In this document: piece by piece, positions 8,553 to 17,542 of the stretch
Numbering within the stretch: the first letter of the stretch is position 1
How the letters are laid out: every line of letters starts with the position of its first letter
NCBI GenBank assembly: GCA_964448105.1
Contig: CAYUVK010000012.1
Location: 1-64,000 of the forward strand
Direction of reading: 5' to 3'
DNA length: 64,000 nucleotides
Source of the DNA: CAVQBP01 sp964448105
Lineage (GTDB): Bacteria; Bacteroidota; Ignavibacteria; Ignavibacteriales; Ignavibacteriaceae
The notes under the pieces: generated by a model
Database searches by the model: none
Told to the model about the DNA's origin: nothing
The model's input: only the letters and a program-made list of their open reading frames with translations
Program-made: the position numbers and the translations under genes

Positions 8553-8993
8553 TTATTTGATTAAGGTCATCTTCTTTGTAATTGTAGAATAATGGGTATG
8601 AAGCCGATATATATATATACCACTCGATAAAGATGATGCATCAAATTTGACAGAATATTCCCCAGCAGGTTTTTCTTCATTAACTAAAGTTGCAACTTCA
8701 TTACCAAGTACATTATAAATTTTTAATTCTACATGACTTTCAACCGGGATTGAATATTTTATTTCTGTAACCGGGTTAAAAGGGTTGGGATAGTTTTGCT
8801 GTAATTTAAATGATGATAAATCAATAGGAGAACCTTTTTGGTTTGTATCATTCCCCTGCATTACACCTGCAAATGATAGCGATGATAAAATCATATACAA
8901 TAATAGAAACAAAAAAACAATGCCTGTTTTTAATAAAAAATAATTTCTTTCATCATATAATTGTAAAATTTTTATTTTCATCAAATACTTCAA
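8553..8993 (-). CDS. T9SS type A sorting domain-only protein
   Basis: This 146-residue protein has an N-terminal export segment (hydrophobic 22-42, cut near SFAG), a linker of only about 20 residues, and then a complete C-terminal T9SS sorting domain (63-146). The domain begins LQQNYPNPFNP, continues with LKIYNVLGNEVATLV and SSGIYIYRL, and ends KKMTLIK. The sorting domain normally follows a large cargo; here there is none. It could be the remnant of a deleted cargo gene, a small secreted beta-sandwich protein, or a decoy substrate. Translation may begin at Met5 instead of Met1. Confidence 0.85.
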   Translation of the reverse strand: MKYLMKIKILQLYDERNYFLLKTGIVFLFLLLYMILSSLSFAGVMQGNDTNQKGSPIDLSSFKLQQNYPNPFNPVTEIKYSIPVESHVELKIYNVLGNEVATLVNEEKPAGEYSVKFDASSLSSGIYIYRLHTHYSTITKKMTLIK

Positions 8994-9258
8994 ATATTTT
9001 CTAATGCAATTCTAATAAAATTAAATCAATATTTATAAATAAAATAAATAAATGGATTAATTCCATTTTCAAAGGTTTTTTAATTGTATTTAAAAGATTT
9101 GTTTGACTTATATTCATAGAAAAAATAGTTAACGAATAATATTAAGATAAAATAACAATTAGATTACAAACATATCCATTATTATTAATTATGCGGGAAC
9201 TAATTAAATATTGGAAGGATTCATTCTCTCTTTTTAAAAGATTGTCAAGATTTTTCCT

Positions 9259-9939
9259 TTATTTTTCAAACATATCCAGGCACTTTCCTATTATCATTAA
9301 GTTTATATTATTTGAAGAAAGGTTAATGTCTACATCAGTAATATCATTATTTCTTTTAACAGCTTTCGTGTTAAAATAAATATTATTTATCCTAATTATT
9401 TTGGCAACTACATAAGTATAGTATTGAATAGCTTTTAACTTTTTTGCCAAGGTTTTATCACATTGCAATTTCAAATAAACATTTAACCCCAAATATGATT
9501 TAGCGGCTTTTAAATAAATCCTTCCGTTTTCTTCAAAGATATCATCAACAACAATATAAAAAATTGCATTCTTATTTTTCAGATTTTCCTGGTAATCAAT
9601 TGTGTAAGGGAAATGATATTCATTAAAAATAGTTGCTTTATATTTATCCAAATATTTTTTTATTAAATCAACAGGAACTGAAACTGTGTCTTTTTTAATT
9701 TTTGTCTTATTAATTAATAATTTTTTATTCTGATTTTTATTCAATTCTACCAGAGAAGATTTTTTTATATTCTTTTCATCTTTTGTAGAAGAGGAGGAAT
9801 CTGAAGGATTATAAATATTATCGGTTATACTTGGTGGTCTGAAAGAAGCAAAAAGAAAAGCTATGATAGTCATTATCGTAATATATAGTATTATCCATTT
9901 TGCAGGTCCGGATTTAAAAACATAATCGACAATTTTCAT
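9259..9939 (-). CDS. membrane-anchored hypothetical protein
   Basis: I do not recognise this 226-residue protein. It has one N-terminal membrane helix (about residues 14-32), then a Ser/Lys/Asn-rich, probably disordered linker (40-85). A mixed alpha/beta domain (90-226) follows, with alternating hydrophobic strands such as IFYIVVDDIF and YVVAKIIRI. The topology suggests a single-pass inner-membrane protein with a periplasmic domain. A 65-residue protein is encoded 150 bases upstream on the same strand and may belong to the same unit. A rightward frame across 9191-9379 is its antisense shadow. Confidence 0.6.
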   Translation of the reverse strand: MKIVDYVFKSGPAKWIILYITIMTIIAFLFASFRPPSITDNIYNPSDSSSSTKDEKNIKKSSLVELNKNQNKKLLINKTKIKKDTVSVPVDLIKKYLDKYKATIFNEYHFPYTIDYQENLKNKNAIFYIVVDDIFEENGRIYLKAAKSYLGLNVYLKLQCDKTLAKKLKAIQYYTYVVAKIIRINNIYFNTKAVKRNNDITDVDINLSSNNINLMIIGKCLDMFEK

Positions 9940-10092
9940 TTATCTTTATTGAGGTTTATTGAAAATTTCTTTAAAAAATATTAGGTAAAAATATACGAAA
10001 ATTATTTGTGCAACAATGACATTGGTAACTATAATACCGACTGATTAATGAAACCTATTAAGGAATGAAAAGTTTTTGATGAGGTTAATATC

Positions 10093-10290
10093 TTATTTTT
10101 CTTCTAACTCATCAAAGTAATCATAGCAACCGTAAGCAGGTTCGGGTTTCGAGAAACTTTCCGGATCTTTTTCAAATAATAATTTCCAGATTTGATTTAC
10201 AATTGTTGAAGAATCGAGAATCCCTTTTTTTACTGCTTCTCTATATTCTTTCTCAATTATTTTCTGGATTTTAAGTTTTATTTCTTCCAT
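10093..10290 (-). CDS. small hypothetical protein
   Basis: This 65-residue, highly charged protein appears helical in its first half (EEIKLKIQKIIEKEYREAVKK). It ends in an acidic, Tyr-rich tail (GCYDYFDELEEK). It has no signal peptide, membrane helix or known motif. Its codon use looks like that of its neighbours, and a Gly/Glu-rich purine run precedes the ATG weakly. It is transcribed divergently from the DUF1232 gene. Helical small acidic proteins like this are often adaptors or inhibitors, but nothing here identifies a partner. Confidence 0.5.
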   Translation of the reverse strand: MEEIKLKIQKIIEKEYREAVKKGILDSSTIVNQIWKLLFEKDPESFSKPEPAYGCYDYFDELEEK

Positions 10291-10490
10291 TTATTTTCCC
10301 CGGTACAATTAAATATTTATATAATAAAGTTTTAAGGGATTCTTATCATAAAATGTGCCATTATAAATAATATCTACATATAAATTTATAAATGAAAAAT
10401 AATTATGTTATCGTTTGAATATTAAATATTACTGAAATAACGTTTAGGAAATTTTATGTATCTTGAACAAATTCGGTAAAATTGGCATTA

Positions 10491-10498
10491 TATATTTG
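10491..10498 (+). promoter_or_regulatory. candidate -7 box (TATATTTG) of the DUF1232 gene
   Basis: TATATTTG is an exact match to the Bacteroidota TAnnTTTG element, 54 bases before the ATG at 10552. A matching TTTG -33 box is not clear, so the assignment is tentative. Confidence 0.4.
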
Positions 10499-10551
10499 TA
10501 TTAGTTGAAATTTTATAAATTGCTATTTAATTGATTTAATAAAAGGGAAAA

Positions 10552-10989
10552 ATGAATTCTGAAGAAAAAGATTTTTACAAAAAGATCAGATCTAAAATAA
10601 ATAGTTGGATCGAAAATAGTACAGGCGGGAATAAACAGTGGAATGAATATATTTTGTTAGCACCGGATTTGTTTCATCTTCTAACAAAACTCTCGATTGA
10701 TAAAGAAATCCCCGAATCTAAAAAAATAAAATTATTTGCTGCAATTGCTTACTTTATATCACCAATAGATTTATTGCCAGAAGCATTGGTTGGTCCTATA
10801 GGTTACCTTGATGATATTGCTCTATCTGCATACGTATTAAATGATATTATAAATAATGTTGATCCGAAAATAGTAACAAGAAATTGGGCAGGCGATAAAG
10901 ATATTTTAGTGTTGGTTAAGACTATACTGGCTAATGCAAATAATTTTTTAGGAGGCAGGATATGGAATAAAATTAGGAAAAAGGTATAA
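10552..10989 (+). CDS. DUF1232 (YkvA-type) protein
   Basis: This 145-residue protein contains the YkvA/DUF1232 core (AYFISPIDLLPEALVGPIGY then LDD, about residues 66-88), a short hydrophobic hairpin with conserved SPIDL-P and YLDD motifs. The family's biochemical role is not established. Members are small and probably membrane-associated. A second DUF1232 protein is encoded at 56376-56747, so the genome carries at least two. A TAnnTTTG box 54 bases upstream and GGGA before the ATG support the start. Confidence 0.85.
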   Translation: MNSEEKDFYKKIRSKINSWIENSTGGNKQWNEYILLAPDLFHLLTKLSIDKEIPESKKIKLFAAIAYFISPIDLLPEALVGPIGYLDDIALSAYVLNDIINNVDPKIVTRNWAGDKDILVLVKTILANANNFLGGRIWNKIRKKV

Positions 10990-11083
10990 GTTTGAATTTC
11001 AAATCCTTAATAATTGTCCCCATTAAATGTTATTTAAGGTTTGTTTTTAGAAATCATCAGACAACTTCTCCAACATATCAATA

Positions 11084-12148
11084 ATGAATTTTAAAAAGAA
11101 AATTAAATTTTTATTTATCGCATTAATATATCTACCTATAATTTTTTATTCTTTAGGTTGTTCTTCAATGGACAACATTTATTATCAAAATGGAATTAAA
11201 AACTATGAAGTCGGGGATTTGACTAACGCTCTATTAGAATTCAATAAGGCAATAACTATAGAACCAGACAATCCTAAAATCTATTTATCACTCGGGAATA
11301 CCGAAAGTAAATTGGGAATGTATAACAGTGCAGTTGATAACTATACAAAAGCAATTGAACTTAATTCAAGTTTTGAAGAAGCTTATCTTAACAGGGGGAT
11401 TGCCTACATGTTGTTAGGGAATAATAGAAATGCAATAAATGATTTCGATAAAGTTCTTGAAATAAATCCGGGTAATTCTTCTGCATTATTCAATAGGGGT
11501 TATTTAAACAGCAGTATGAACAATTTAAAGAAAGCACTTGAAGATTATAATGAAGTAATAGCTTTAGACTCTGTTGATTCTCAACTGTATGTCAACCGCG
11601 GTAACATAAAGGGCAGGCTGGAAGATCATGAAGGTGCAATTAAAGATTTTACTAAGGCAATTTCATTAAATATAAAGGATGACCGGGCATACCTTAACCG
11701 GGGGAATGATAAAGCTATGCTTGGCAATTATGAAGGAGCTATAAAGGATTTCAACAAAGCCATAGAATTAAACCCTACTTCTCCAGATGCTTATTTCATT
11801 AGGGGTGATATTAATAACAAAATAGAAAACTATAAAGGTGCAATTGAAGACTTTACAACAGCAATAAAACTTGATTCATCTTATAAACTTGCATATTACG
11901 GCAGGGGTGATACAAAACAAAACATGAAAAATTATAAAGGCGCTGTTGAAGATTATTCTTTAATTATAAACAAAAATCCGGAAGAGGGCAAAGCATATTA
12001 TAAAAGGGGAATGTGTTGTATTTTATGGAAAAAAAAGAAAGAAGCCTGCAAAGATTTAAATAAAGCGGGAGAATTAGGGTATTTAGCGGCTTATCCGGCT
12101 ATTCAAAAGTTTTGTAAGGTAAAAACATATAAAAAGAGAAAAAAATAA
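11084..12148 (+). CDS. TPR-repeat lipoprotein
   Basis: The N-terminus is a lipoprotein signal ending YSLGC with Cys26 as the likely lipidation site. About eight consecutive tetratricopeptide repeats follow (roughly residues 35-330), each with the pattern of YxxRGxxKxxLxxYxxAIxDFxKAI. They form a superhelical protein-binding surface. No catalytic domain is present. TPR lipoproteins in Bacteroidota often scaffold outer-membrane or gliding/secretion machines, but no such partner is next to it. The last repeat contains two cysteines (GMCCILWKKKKEACKD), which is slightly unusual. It appears to be a single-gene unit. Confidence 0.88.
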   Translation: MNFKKKIKFLFIALIYLPIIFYSLGCSSMDNIYYQNGIKNYEVGDLTNALLEFNKAITIEPDNPKIYLSLGNTESKLGMYNSAVDNYTKAIELNSSFEEAYLNRGIAYMLLGNNRNAINDFDKVLEINPGNSSALFNRGYLNSSMNNLKKALEDYNEVIALDSVDSQLYVNRGNIKGRLEDHEGAIKDFTKAISLNIKDDRAYLNRGNDKAMLGNYEGAIKDFNKAIELNPTSPDAYFIRGDINNKIENYKGAIEDFTTAIKLDSSYKLAYYGRGDTKQNMKNYKGAVEDYSLIINKNPEEGKAYYKRGMCCILWKKKKEACKDLNKAGELGYLAAYPAIQKFCKVKTYKKRKK

Positions 12149-12317
12149 TTTTTTTTCTTTTGATAATTCTCATTGACTTTAAACCGGCACCTCGTTAGTT
12201 TCACACCAGCAAATTCCATCAAGGAAACTCCTCTATACTTGCCTTGAATGATTTTTTAATTCAGTTTTACCGAACTGTTTCAATTCTTATAATAACTTTT
12301 AATAATTAGGAGGGTGT

Positions 12318-12923
12318 ATGCGTAAAAGTATTTTAGGCATTTCTTTCTGTGTCCTTTTTGTTACTATAATTTTTTCTCAACTTAATTGCACAAAACCGCA
12401 AGAAGAGAAAACAATGAATCAGGAACCAAGTGCGGAGAGGGGTAAATACTTGGTTAATACCCTGGGTGGGTGCAATGATTGTCATTCCCCCAAAGTAATG
12501 ACCGCAATGGGCCCGGTTCCGGATACTACAAGATTATTATCCGGTTCACCAGGACCAATAACTTCAACGGATTTTGATCCGAAAATTGTAGCACAAGGTC
12601 AATGGATTGTCAGCCGGGGAGATCTTACAGCCTGGATTGGTCCTTGGGGAATTTCCTACACGGCCAATCTAACCCCTGATAAAGAAACAGGACTAGGTAA
12701 TTGGACCGTTGATAGATTTATAAAAGCATTGCGAACCGGAAAGCATTTAGGAGAAGGGCGCCCCATTTTACCACCTATGCCATGGCAAGGTATTGGGCAA
12801 ACAAATGATCGGGACCTGAAAGATATTTTTGCTTATTTGCAGTCTCTAAAACCAATTAATAACAAAGTAACTGATCCCGGAACTCCAGATGATTTTGCTA
12901 AACTCATGATGAAAAAGAAATAA
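12318..12923 (+). CDS. mono-haem c-type cytochrome, exported
   Basis: A strong AGGAGG lies 5 bases before the ATG. The N-terminus is a signal sequence; Cys24 could be lipidated, although LNC is a poor lipobox. One haem-binding motif, C52-N-D-C55-H56, is present, and Met154 (LPPMPW) is the likely distal ligand. The spacing and the LTPDKETGLGNWT segment place it with the small soluble cytochromes often fused to or paired with dehydrogenases, but no dehydrogenase gene adjoins it. It would carry electrons in the periplasm. A bidirectional hairpin separates it from the AGCS symporter. Confidence 0.87.
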   Translation: MRKSILGISFCVLFVTIIFSQLNCTKPQEEKTMNQEPSAERGKYLVNTLGGCNDCHSPKVMTAMGPVPDTTRLLSGSPGPITSTDFDPKIVAQGQWIVSRGDLTAWIGPWGISYTANLTPDKETGLGNWTVDRFIKALRTGKHLGEGRPILPPMPWQGIGQTNDRDLKDIFAYLQSLKPINNKVTDPGTPDDFAKLMMKKK

Positions 12924-12938
12924 AGTCTGAATAGAATT

Positions 12939-12967
12939 TAAGCCGGAAAGTAACTCTTCCGGCTTTA
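12939..12967. terminator. bidirectional terminator hairpin
   Basis: AAGCCGGAA (12940-12948) and TTCCGGCTT (12957-12965) form a perfect 9-base stem with an 8-base loop, between the convergent cytochrome c and AGCS symporter genes. T/A-rich sequence flanks both sides. Confidence 0.75.
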
Positions 12968-12970
12968 AAT

Positions 12971-14311
12971 TTAACTCTTAAAATAATCTTTAGTTTCTGC
13001 AGCAACAATCCCGCTTAACCCTAACAAAGCGATCAAATTTGGTATAGCCATTAAACCGTTCATAATATCGGCGAATGTCCAAACCAGATCCAGTTTCGCT
13101 ATTGCACCAAGGAAAACAACAATTACAAATAACAGTCTGTATGGCTTTATAGATTTTGGACCAAGTAAAAATTCGAGTGACTTTTCGCCATAATAACTCC
13201 AGCCCAGAATTGTAGAGTAAGCGAATAAAATAATTCCTAAACTTACTATTATACCGCCCCATTCTCCAGGAAGTGCTGTAGTGAAGGCCATTGAAGTTAA
13301 AGGCACACCTGTTTGCCCGGTAGGTAAAACATTGCTGACAAGGATTGCAAAACCTGTAAAAGAGCAGACAACTATAGTATCAATAAAGGTTTGTGTCATT
13401 GATACTAATGCCTGGGTGACCGGATATTTTGTTTGTGCTGCGGCAGCTGCAATCGGTGCGCTTCCTAATCCTGATTCGTTTGAAAATACTCCGCGCGCAA
13501 CTCCCATACGTATAGTTAACATAACTGTTGCGCCTGCAAAACCTCCCTCGGCTGCGGTTGGTGTAAATGCTTCTGAAATTACAAGAGCTATAACCTTAGG
13601 CACAAATTCAAAATGAATAATAACTACAATTAGTGCTGCTAACATATAGAATACTACCATTACCGGAACTAAAACTTGTGTGACATTTCCAATATTTTTA
13701 ATTCCACCTAAGATTACTAAACCCGTAAGAACGGCAAGGATTATTCCTGTTATTTCAACAGGAATATTAAATGAATGCTGGACTGCATCTGCAACCGAAT
13801 TTGATTGAACCATATTCCCGATTCCAAATGCAGCGACAGATGCAAAAATCGCGAAAATCACTCCCAACCATTTTAGATTTAATCCTTTGGTAATGTAATA
13901 CATTGGTCCGCCGCTCATTGTACCATATTCATCTTTTTCCCTATATTTTACAGCAAGCACAGCTTCTGCGTATTTGGTTGCCATACCAAACAATCCTGTT
14001 ATCCACATCCAGAATAAAGCACCCGGACCACCAGTCGCTAATGCAGTTGCAACCCCAGCAATATTTCCTGTACCGACAGTTGCGGCTAATGCAGTCATTA
14101 AAGCTTGAAAGTGCGAGATATCCCCGGGATTATCACCGTCATCTTTTCTTTTTATTAAAGCAAGCCATAACGAATAATATAATTTTCTAAACTGTAATCC
14201 TTTAAGTAAAAATGTAAGATAAATTCCTGTACCAACTAATAAAACAAGAAGAGGAACTCCCCATATAAAAGAACTTATATTATTCAAAACACTCTGTACT
14301 TGTTCCTGCAT
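12971..14311 (-). CDS. sodium:alanine symporter (AGCS family)
   Basis: This 446-residue, highly hydrophobic protein has about eleven membrane segments. The AGCS signatures are present: TALAATVGTGNIAGVATAL near residue 70, GGPGALFWMWITGLFGM near 90, and the conserved GVARGVFSNESGLGSAPIAA segment near 275. Family members couple Na+ entry to uptake of alanine or glycine. The length matches the family, with no truncation. It is a single gene on the minus strand, and the bidirectional hairpin at 12939-12967 ends it. The family is certain; the exact amino acid is inferred. Confidence 0.93.
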   Translation of the reverse strand: MQEQVQSVLNNISSFIWGVPLLVLLVGTGIYLTFLLKGLQFRKLYYSLWLALIKRKDDGDNPGDISHFQALMTALAATVGTGNIAGVATALATGGPGALFWMWITGLFGMATKYAEAVLAVKYREKDEYGTMSGGPMYYITKGLNLKWLGVIFAIFASVAAFGIGNMVQSNSVADAVQHSFNIPVEITGIILAVLTGLVILGGIKNIGNVTQVLVPVMVVFYMLAALIVVIIHFEFVPKVIALVISEAFTPTAAEGGFAGATVMLTIRMGVARGVFSNESGLGSAPIAAAAAQTKYPVTQALVSMTQTFIDTIVVCSFTGFAILVSNVLPTGQTGVPLTSMAFTTALPGEWGGIIVSLGIILFAYSTILGWSYYGEKSLEFLLGPKSIKPYRLLFVIVVFLGAIAKLDLVWTFADIMNGLMAIPNLIALLGLSGIVAAETKDYFKS

Positions 14312-14473
14312 AATTTTTAAGTTCCCTTATTAGTTTCTAAAGTTAGATCGGAATAGAAATATAATTAAGATATGATAATGCAGAATAATAATTGAATATT
14401 TGAATGGATGCTTGTTTGAATGAATAATACTTATAATTAGAATCCATTCACTCACATCCATTTAATAAAAATA

Positions 14474-14824
14474 TCAATTGGTCTGGTATAATCCAATTGT
14501 ATTTCCATCAATATCTTTGATTAGTGCATAATAACCCATAGCAGGGATTGTTGTCCTGCCTCTAAATATTTCTCCTCCTAATTGCGCGGCCTTTTCTGTG
14601 TATTTATTTATATCATCAACACGGACATGAAAAATTGTCGCATCACCCTGTAAAACTTTTTCGACTTTCCTAATGCCTATAGTAAAGCTTTTGTGCGTAT
14701 TAAAAAGAAGATAACCATTACCAAATGGTTTGAATTTCCAATCAAATAACTTATTAAAAAAGTCAGCTGTTTTTTCTATATTGGTAGAAGGAATTTCTAT
14801 ATGTGCTATAAAATCTGATGCCAT
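14474..14824 (-). CDS. VOC-family (glyoxalase/bleomycin-resistance) protein
   Basis: This 116-residue protein is a single vicinal-oxygen-chelate module. It starts with HIEIPSTNIEKTADFFNKLF and ends with ALIKDIDGNTIGLYQ, the paired beta-alpha-beta-beta-beta units of the fold. Metal ligands are probably His9 and the Glu/Asp near the end, but this small subfamily (related to VOC proteins of unknown function) often lacks catalysis. There is no signal peptide. It is alone, with no operon partner. Confidence 0.85.
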   Translation of the reverse strand: MASDFIAHIEIPSTNIEKTADFFNKLFDWKFKPFGNGYLLFNTHKSFTIGIRKVEKVLQGDATIFHVRVDDINKYTEKAAQLGGEIFRGRTTIPAMGYYALIKDIDGNTIGLYQTN

Positions 14825-15014
14825 TTTTTCCTCGATAAAATTAAATATAAATTATTATTACAATTTATTTAGTCAGTTTCCTAAAATCAAATTTACTAAA
14901 AATTTTTATAGATTGATTGTGTGTTTATCAACATAATTAAAATTAGATATTTGAAAGATTATAGAATAACGATGAGTAACTATTGAATAACAATTACACC
15001 AAGGATATTAATTA

Positions 15015-16409
15015 TCAAACTGCTCTTGTTTCGCCTTTTATCATCTGTAAAATAGTTAAAAGGATTATCTGAATATCCAGCCAAATAGACCAGTTCTCAA
15101 TATACCATAGATCGAATTCAATCCGTTTCATAATCCTTTTCTTGTTCTCCTCTTCATCTATTACATCACCCCGGAAACCATGTACCTGAGCCCAGCCGGT
15201 TAAGCCAGGTTTTACCCAGCTTCTAATCTTTATTTCATCAACTACCTGTTTATAAAACTCATTATAAGGAAGAGGATGAGGTCTCGGTCCCACAACCGAC
15301 ATTTCACCTTTAAAAATATTAATAAACTGTGGAAGCTCATCAATATTTGATTTTCTTAAAAACTTTCCAACCTTCGTTACTCTTGGATCACCTTTATAAG
15401 TAGGCTGATATACATTATTGTTTTCCGATTTAATATGCATTGTTCTAAACTTATAACATTTAAATATTTGATCTTTAACTCCAAGCCTATCTTGAATAAA
15501 TAAAGTTGAACCATTCCCATAGATTTTATTAATAATAAAAATGAGAGGAAACAACCAGGATAAGATCAAAATAAAAACAGGAATAGAAATTAATATATCA
15601 AAAATCCTTTTAATGAACTGCCAATGAGCTTCTGCAAGAGGTTCATTTCTAACAGTAATAATTGGAAAATCGCCAATCAAGTTTACCTGAAATTTTCTTG
15701 ATGTAACACTAAAATAATCCGGTATTATATGAACTCTTAAAGCATGTTTGCTGCATATACCAATAATTTCATCGAGCTGAAAAGATTCGCTGAAAGGTAA
15801 AGCAATTACAACAACTTCAATATTTTTTTCTGTAATGATTTTATCTATATCTGCAATTGTTCCTAAAATATTCTCACTCTTTTTATAATTATCTATAAAC
15901 CCGATTGTGTTGTACCCAAAATCATTATGTTCTCGGAGCATTTTTTGAAAATTTTTACCGGTATCTCCGGCTCCAACAATTAGAACATTTCTTAGGTTCT
16001 TCTCTTTTCCTCTTATTTTTTTTAGTAAGTATCTAACGATCTGGACACGAAGGCTTATTAAGATTAAAAGAAAAGCAGTATAAAAGAGAATAAAATTACG
16101 TGTGAAAAGAAGTTCTTTAACAAAGAACACAAATAAGACTGTAGTAAGAACCTGCACAGCTACAATTTTTACTATACCGGTAAACCGGTAAATGAAATAT
16201 TTGGTGGAATAATCTTCATAAAAGTTTATTACATTAGATATAAAGTACCATAGGAAATTTAATCCTGCCAATAGAACAAACATATGAGTTTTATGCAGAA
16301 GTATTTGAAATGGTTGAGCAAGAACGGCCGAAATAATAAATGAGCAGTTTAAGATAATTAGATCTAAAAATAATCTTAAATAATAAATTGATTTCCGGTT
16401 AGTCAGCAT
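15015..16409 (-). CDS. undecaprenyl-phosphate sugar phosphotransferase (WcaJ/PssY type)
   Basis: This 464-residue enzyme has four or five N-terminal membrane helices, a central nucleotide-binding-like domain (about 130-240, VLIVGAGDTGKNFQKML) and a C-terminal bacterial sugar-transferase domain. The last contains the diagnostic KRIFDILISIPVF, YKFRTMHI, IDELPQFINIFKGEMS and VVGPRPHP motifs. It transfers a sugar-1-phosphate to undecaprenyl phosphate at the inner membrane and starts repeat-unit synthesis. It is the last gene of the leftward operon and overlaps the upstream glycosyltransferase by 7 bases, which suggests translational coupling. The donor sugar (glucose or galactose) cannot be told. 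Confidence 0.93.
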   Translation of the reverse strand: MLTNRKSIYYLRLFLDLIILNCSFIISAVLAQPFQILLHKTHMFVLLAGLNFLWYFISNVINFYEDYSTKYFIYRFTGIVKIVAVQVLTTVLFVFFVKELLFTRNFILFYTAFLLILISLRVQIVRYLLKKIRGKEKNLRNVLIVGAGDTGKNFQKMLREHNDFGYNTIGFIDNYKKSENILGTIADIDKIITEKNIEVVVIALPFSESFQLDEIIGICSKHALRVHIIPDYFSVTSRKFQVNLIGDFPIITVRNEPLAEAHWQFIKRIFDILISIPVFILILSWLFPLIFIINKIYGNGSTLFIQDRLGVKDQIFKCYKFRTMHIKSENNNVYQPTYKGDPRVTKVGKFLRKSNIDELPQFINIFKGEMSVVGPRPHPLPYNEFYKQVVDEIKIRSWVKPGLTGWAQVHGFRGDVIDEEENKKRIMKRIEFDLWYIENWSIWLDIQIILLTILQMIKGETRAV

Positions 16410-17539
16410 TGTTCCAAACTATTTTGCTCTAAAAAATCATTACATTTAATATTAACGAATTCCTTAATCTTTTCTTCAAAGATTTTCCTATCAAATTTTT
16501 TTGCAGAATTACTAATTAAGTTAGGATCAAATTTTTCGATTTTTGATTCAAATTTTTTAACTGCTTCTATTACTGAACCTGAAGTTTGTTCATTATATAA
16601 TATGCCGTTTTCTTCATCAACAATAGTTTCCGAAGCGCCGCCTTTATTAAAAGCTATGACAGGGGTTCCACACGAAAGTGCTTCAACAATCATAATTCCA
16701 AAATCTTCTTCAGCCGCAAACACAAATGCTTTTGCTTTTTGCATATAATTCACAAGTGCTTCGCCTGATTTATACCCAAGAAATTCAATATTTTTTCCTG
16801 ATTTCGATTTTATTTTTTTCTCTTCGGGCCCGTCACCAATTATTAAAAGCTTTCTGTCCGGCATTTTTGAAAAAGCTTCTGCTATTAAATCAATTCTTTT
16901 ATATGGAACTAAACGGGAAGCAGTCAAATAATAATTATCTTTATTCACTTCACATTTGAATTTATCGGTATCTACTGGCGGATAAATAACAGAAGAGTCT
17001 CTTCTGTAAATTTTTTGAATTCTCTTAGCAATGTAATTTGAATTTGCAATAAAATAATCCGGTCTGTTAGCAGATGCAGAATCCCACATTCTTATATAGT
17101 GTAAAATTGATTTTGCAATCATCCCTTTAATCCCGGTAGTTAGGTTTGACTCCTTTAAATATTGGTGGGTTAAATCCCATGCATATCTTATTGGAGTATG
17201 ACAATAACAAATATGCAGCTGGTTTGAATTGGTTAGAACTCCTTTTGCTACTGCATGAGAACTTGATATTATTAAATTATAATCCGAAAGATCAAATTGT
17301 TCTATTGCATACGGGAAAAGGGGAAGAAATTTTCTATGATGCCTTTTGATTAATGAAAACTTTTGTAGAAATGAAGTCTTGGGAATTTTATTTTTTGTAA
17401 CAATTTTCCGATCACTTTCATTTAACAAATTAAATAGTACAAAAACATCGGCATCATTCCATACATTTGTAAGTGATTCCACGACTCTTTCGGAACCGGC
17501 ATAGCTCACAAACCAATCATGTACAATTGCAGTTTTCAA
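16403..17539 (-). CDS. glycosyltransferase family 4 (WbaZ-like)
   Basis: This 378-residue GT-B glycosyltransferase begins with MKTAIVHDWFVSYAGSERVV. Its C-terminal half has the GT4 nucleotide-sugar motif EEDFGIMIVEALSCGTPVIA. The N-terminal GSER motif resembles mannosyltransferases of the WbaZ type. It probably adds a second or later sugar to the lipid-linked repeat unit on the cytosolic face. Upstream lies a methyltransferase gene (4-base gap), downstream the initiating transferase (7-base overlap), so all three are tightly coupled. Confidence 0.92.
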   Translation of the reverse strand: MKTAIVHDWFVSYAGSERVVESLTNVWNDADVFVLFNLLNESDRKIVTKNKIPKTSFLQKFSLIKRHHRKFLPLFPYAIEQFDLSDYNLIISSSHAVAKGVLTNSNQLHICYCHTPIRYAWDLTHQYLKESNLTTGIKGMIAKSILHYIRMWDSASANRPDYFIANSNYIAKRIQKIYRRDSSVIYPPVDTDKFKCEVNKDNYYLTASRLVPYKRIDLIAEAFSKMPDRKLLIIGDGPEEKKIKSKSGKNIEFLGYKSGEALVNYMQKAKAFVFAAEEDFGIMIVEALSCGTPVIAFNKGGASETIVDEENGILYNEQTSGSVIEAVKKFESKIEKFDPNLISNSAKKFDRKIFEEKIKEFVNIKCNDFLEQNSLEQC

Positions 17540-17542
17540 TTT

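Noticed and set aside
13281..14190. Rightward frames of 111 and 95 residues across 13281-13616 and 13903-14190
   Set aside because: Antisense shadows of the AGCS symporter gene.
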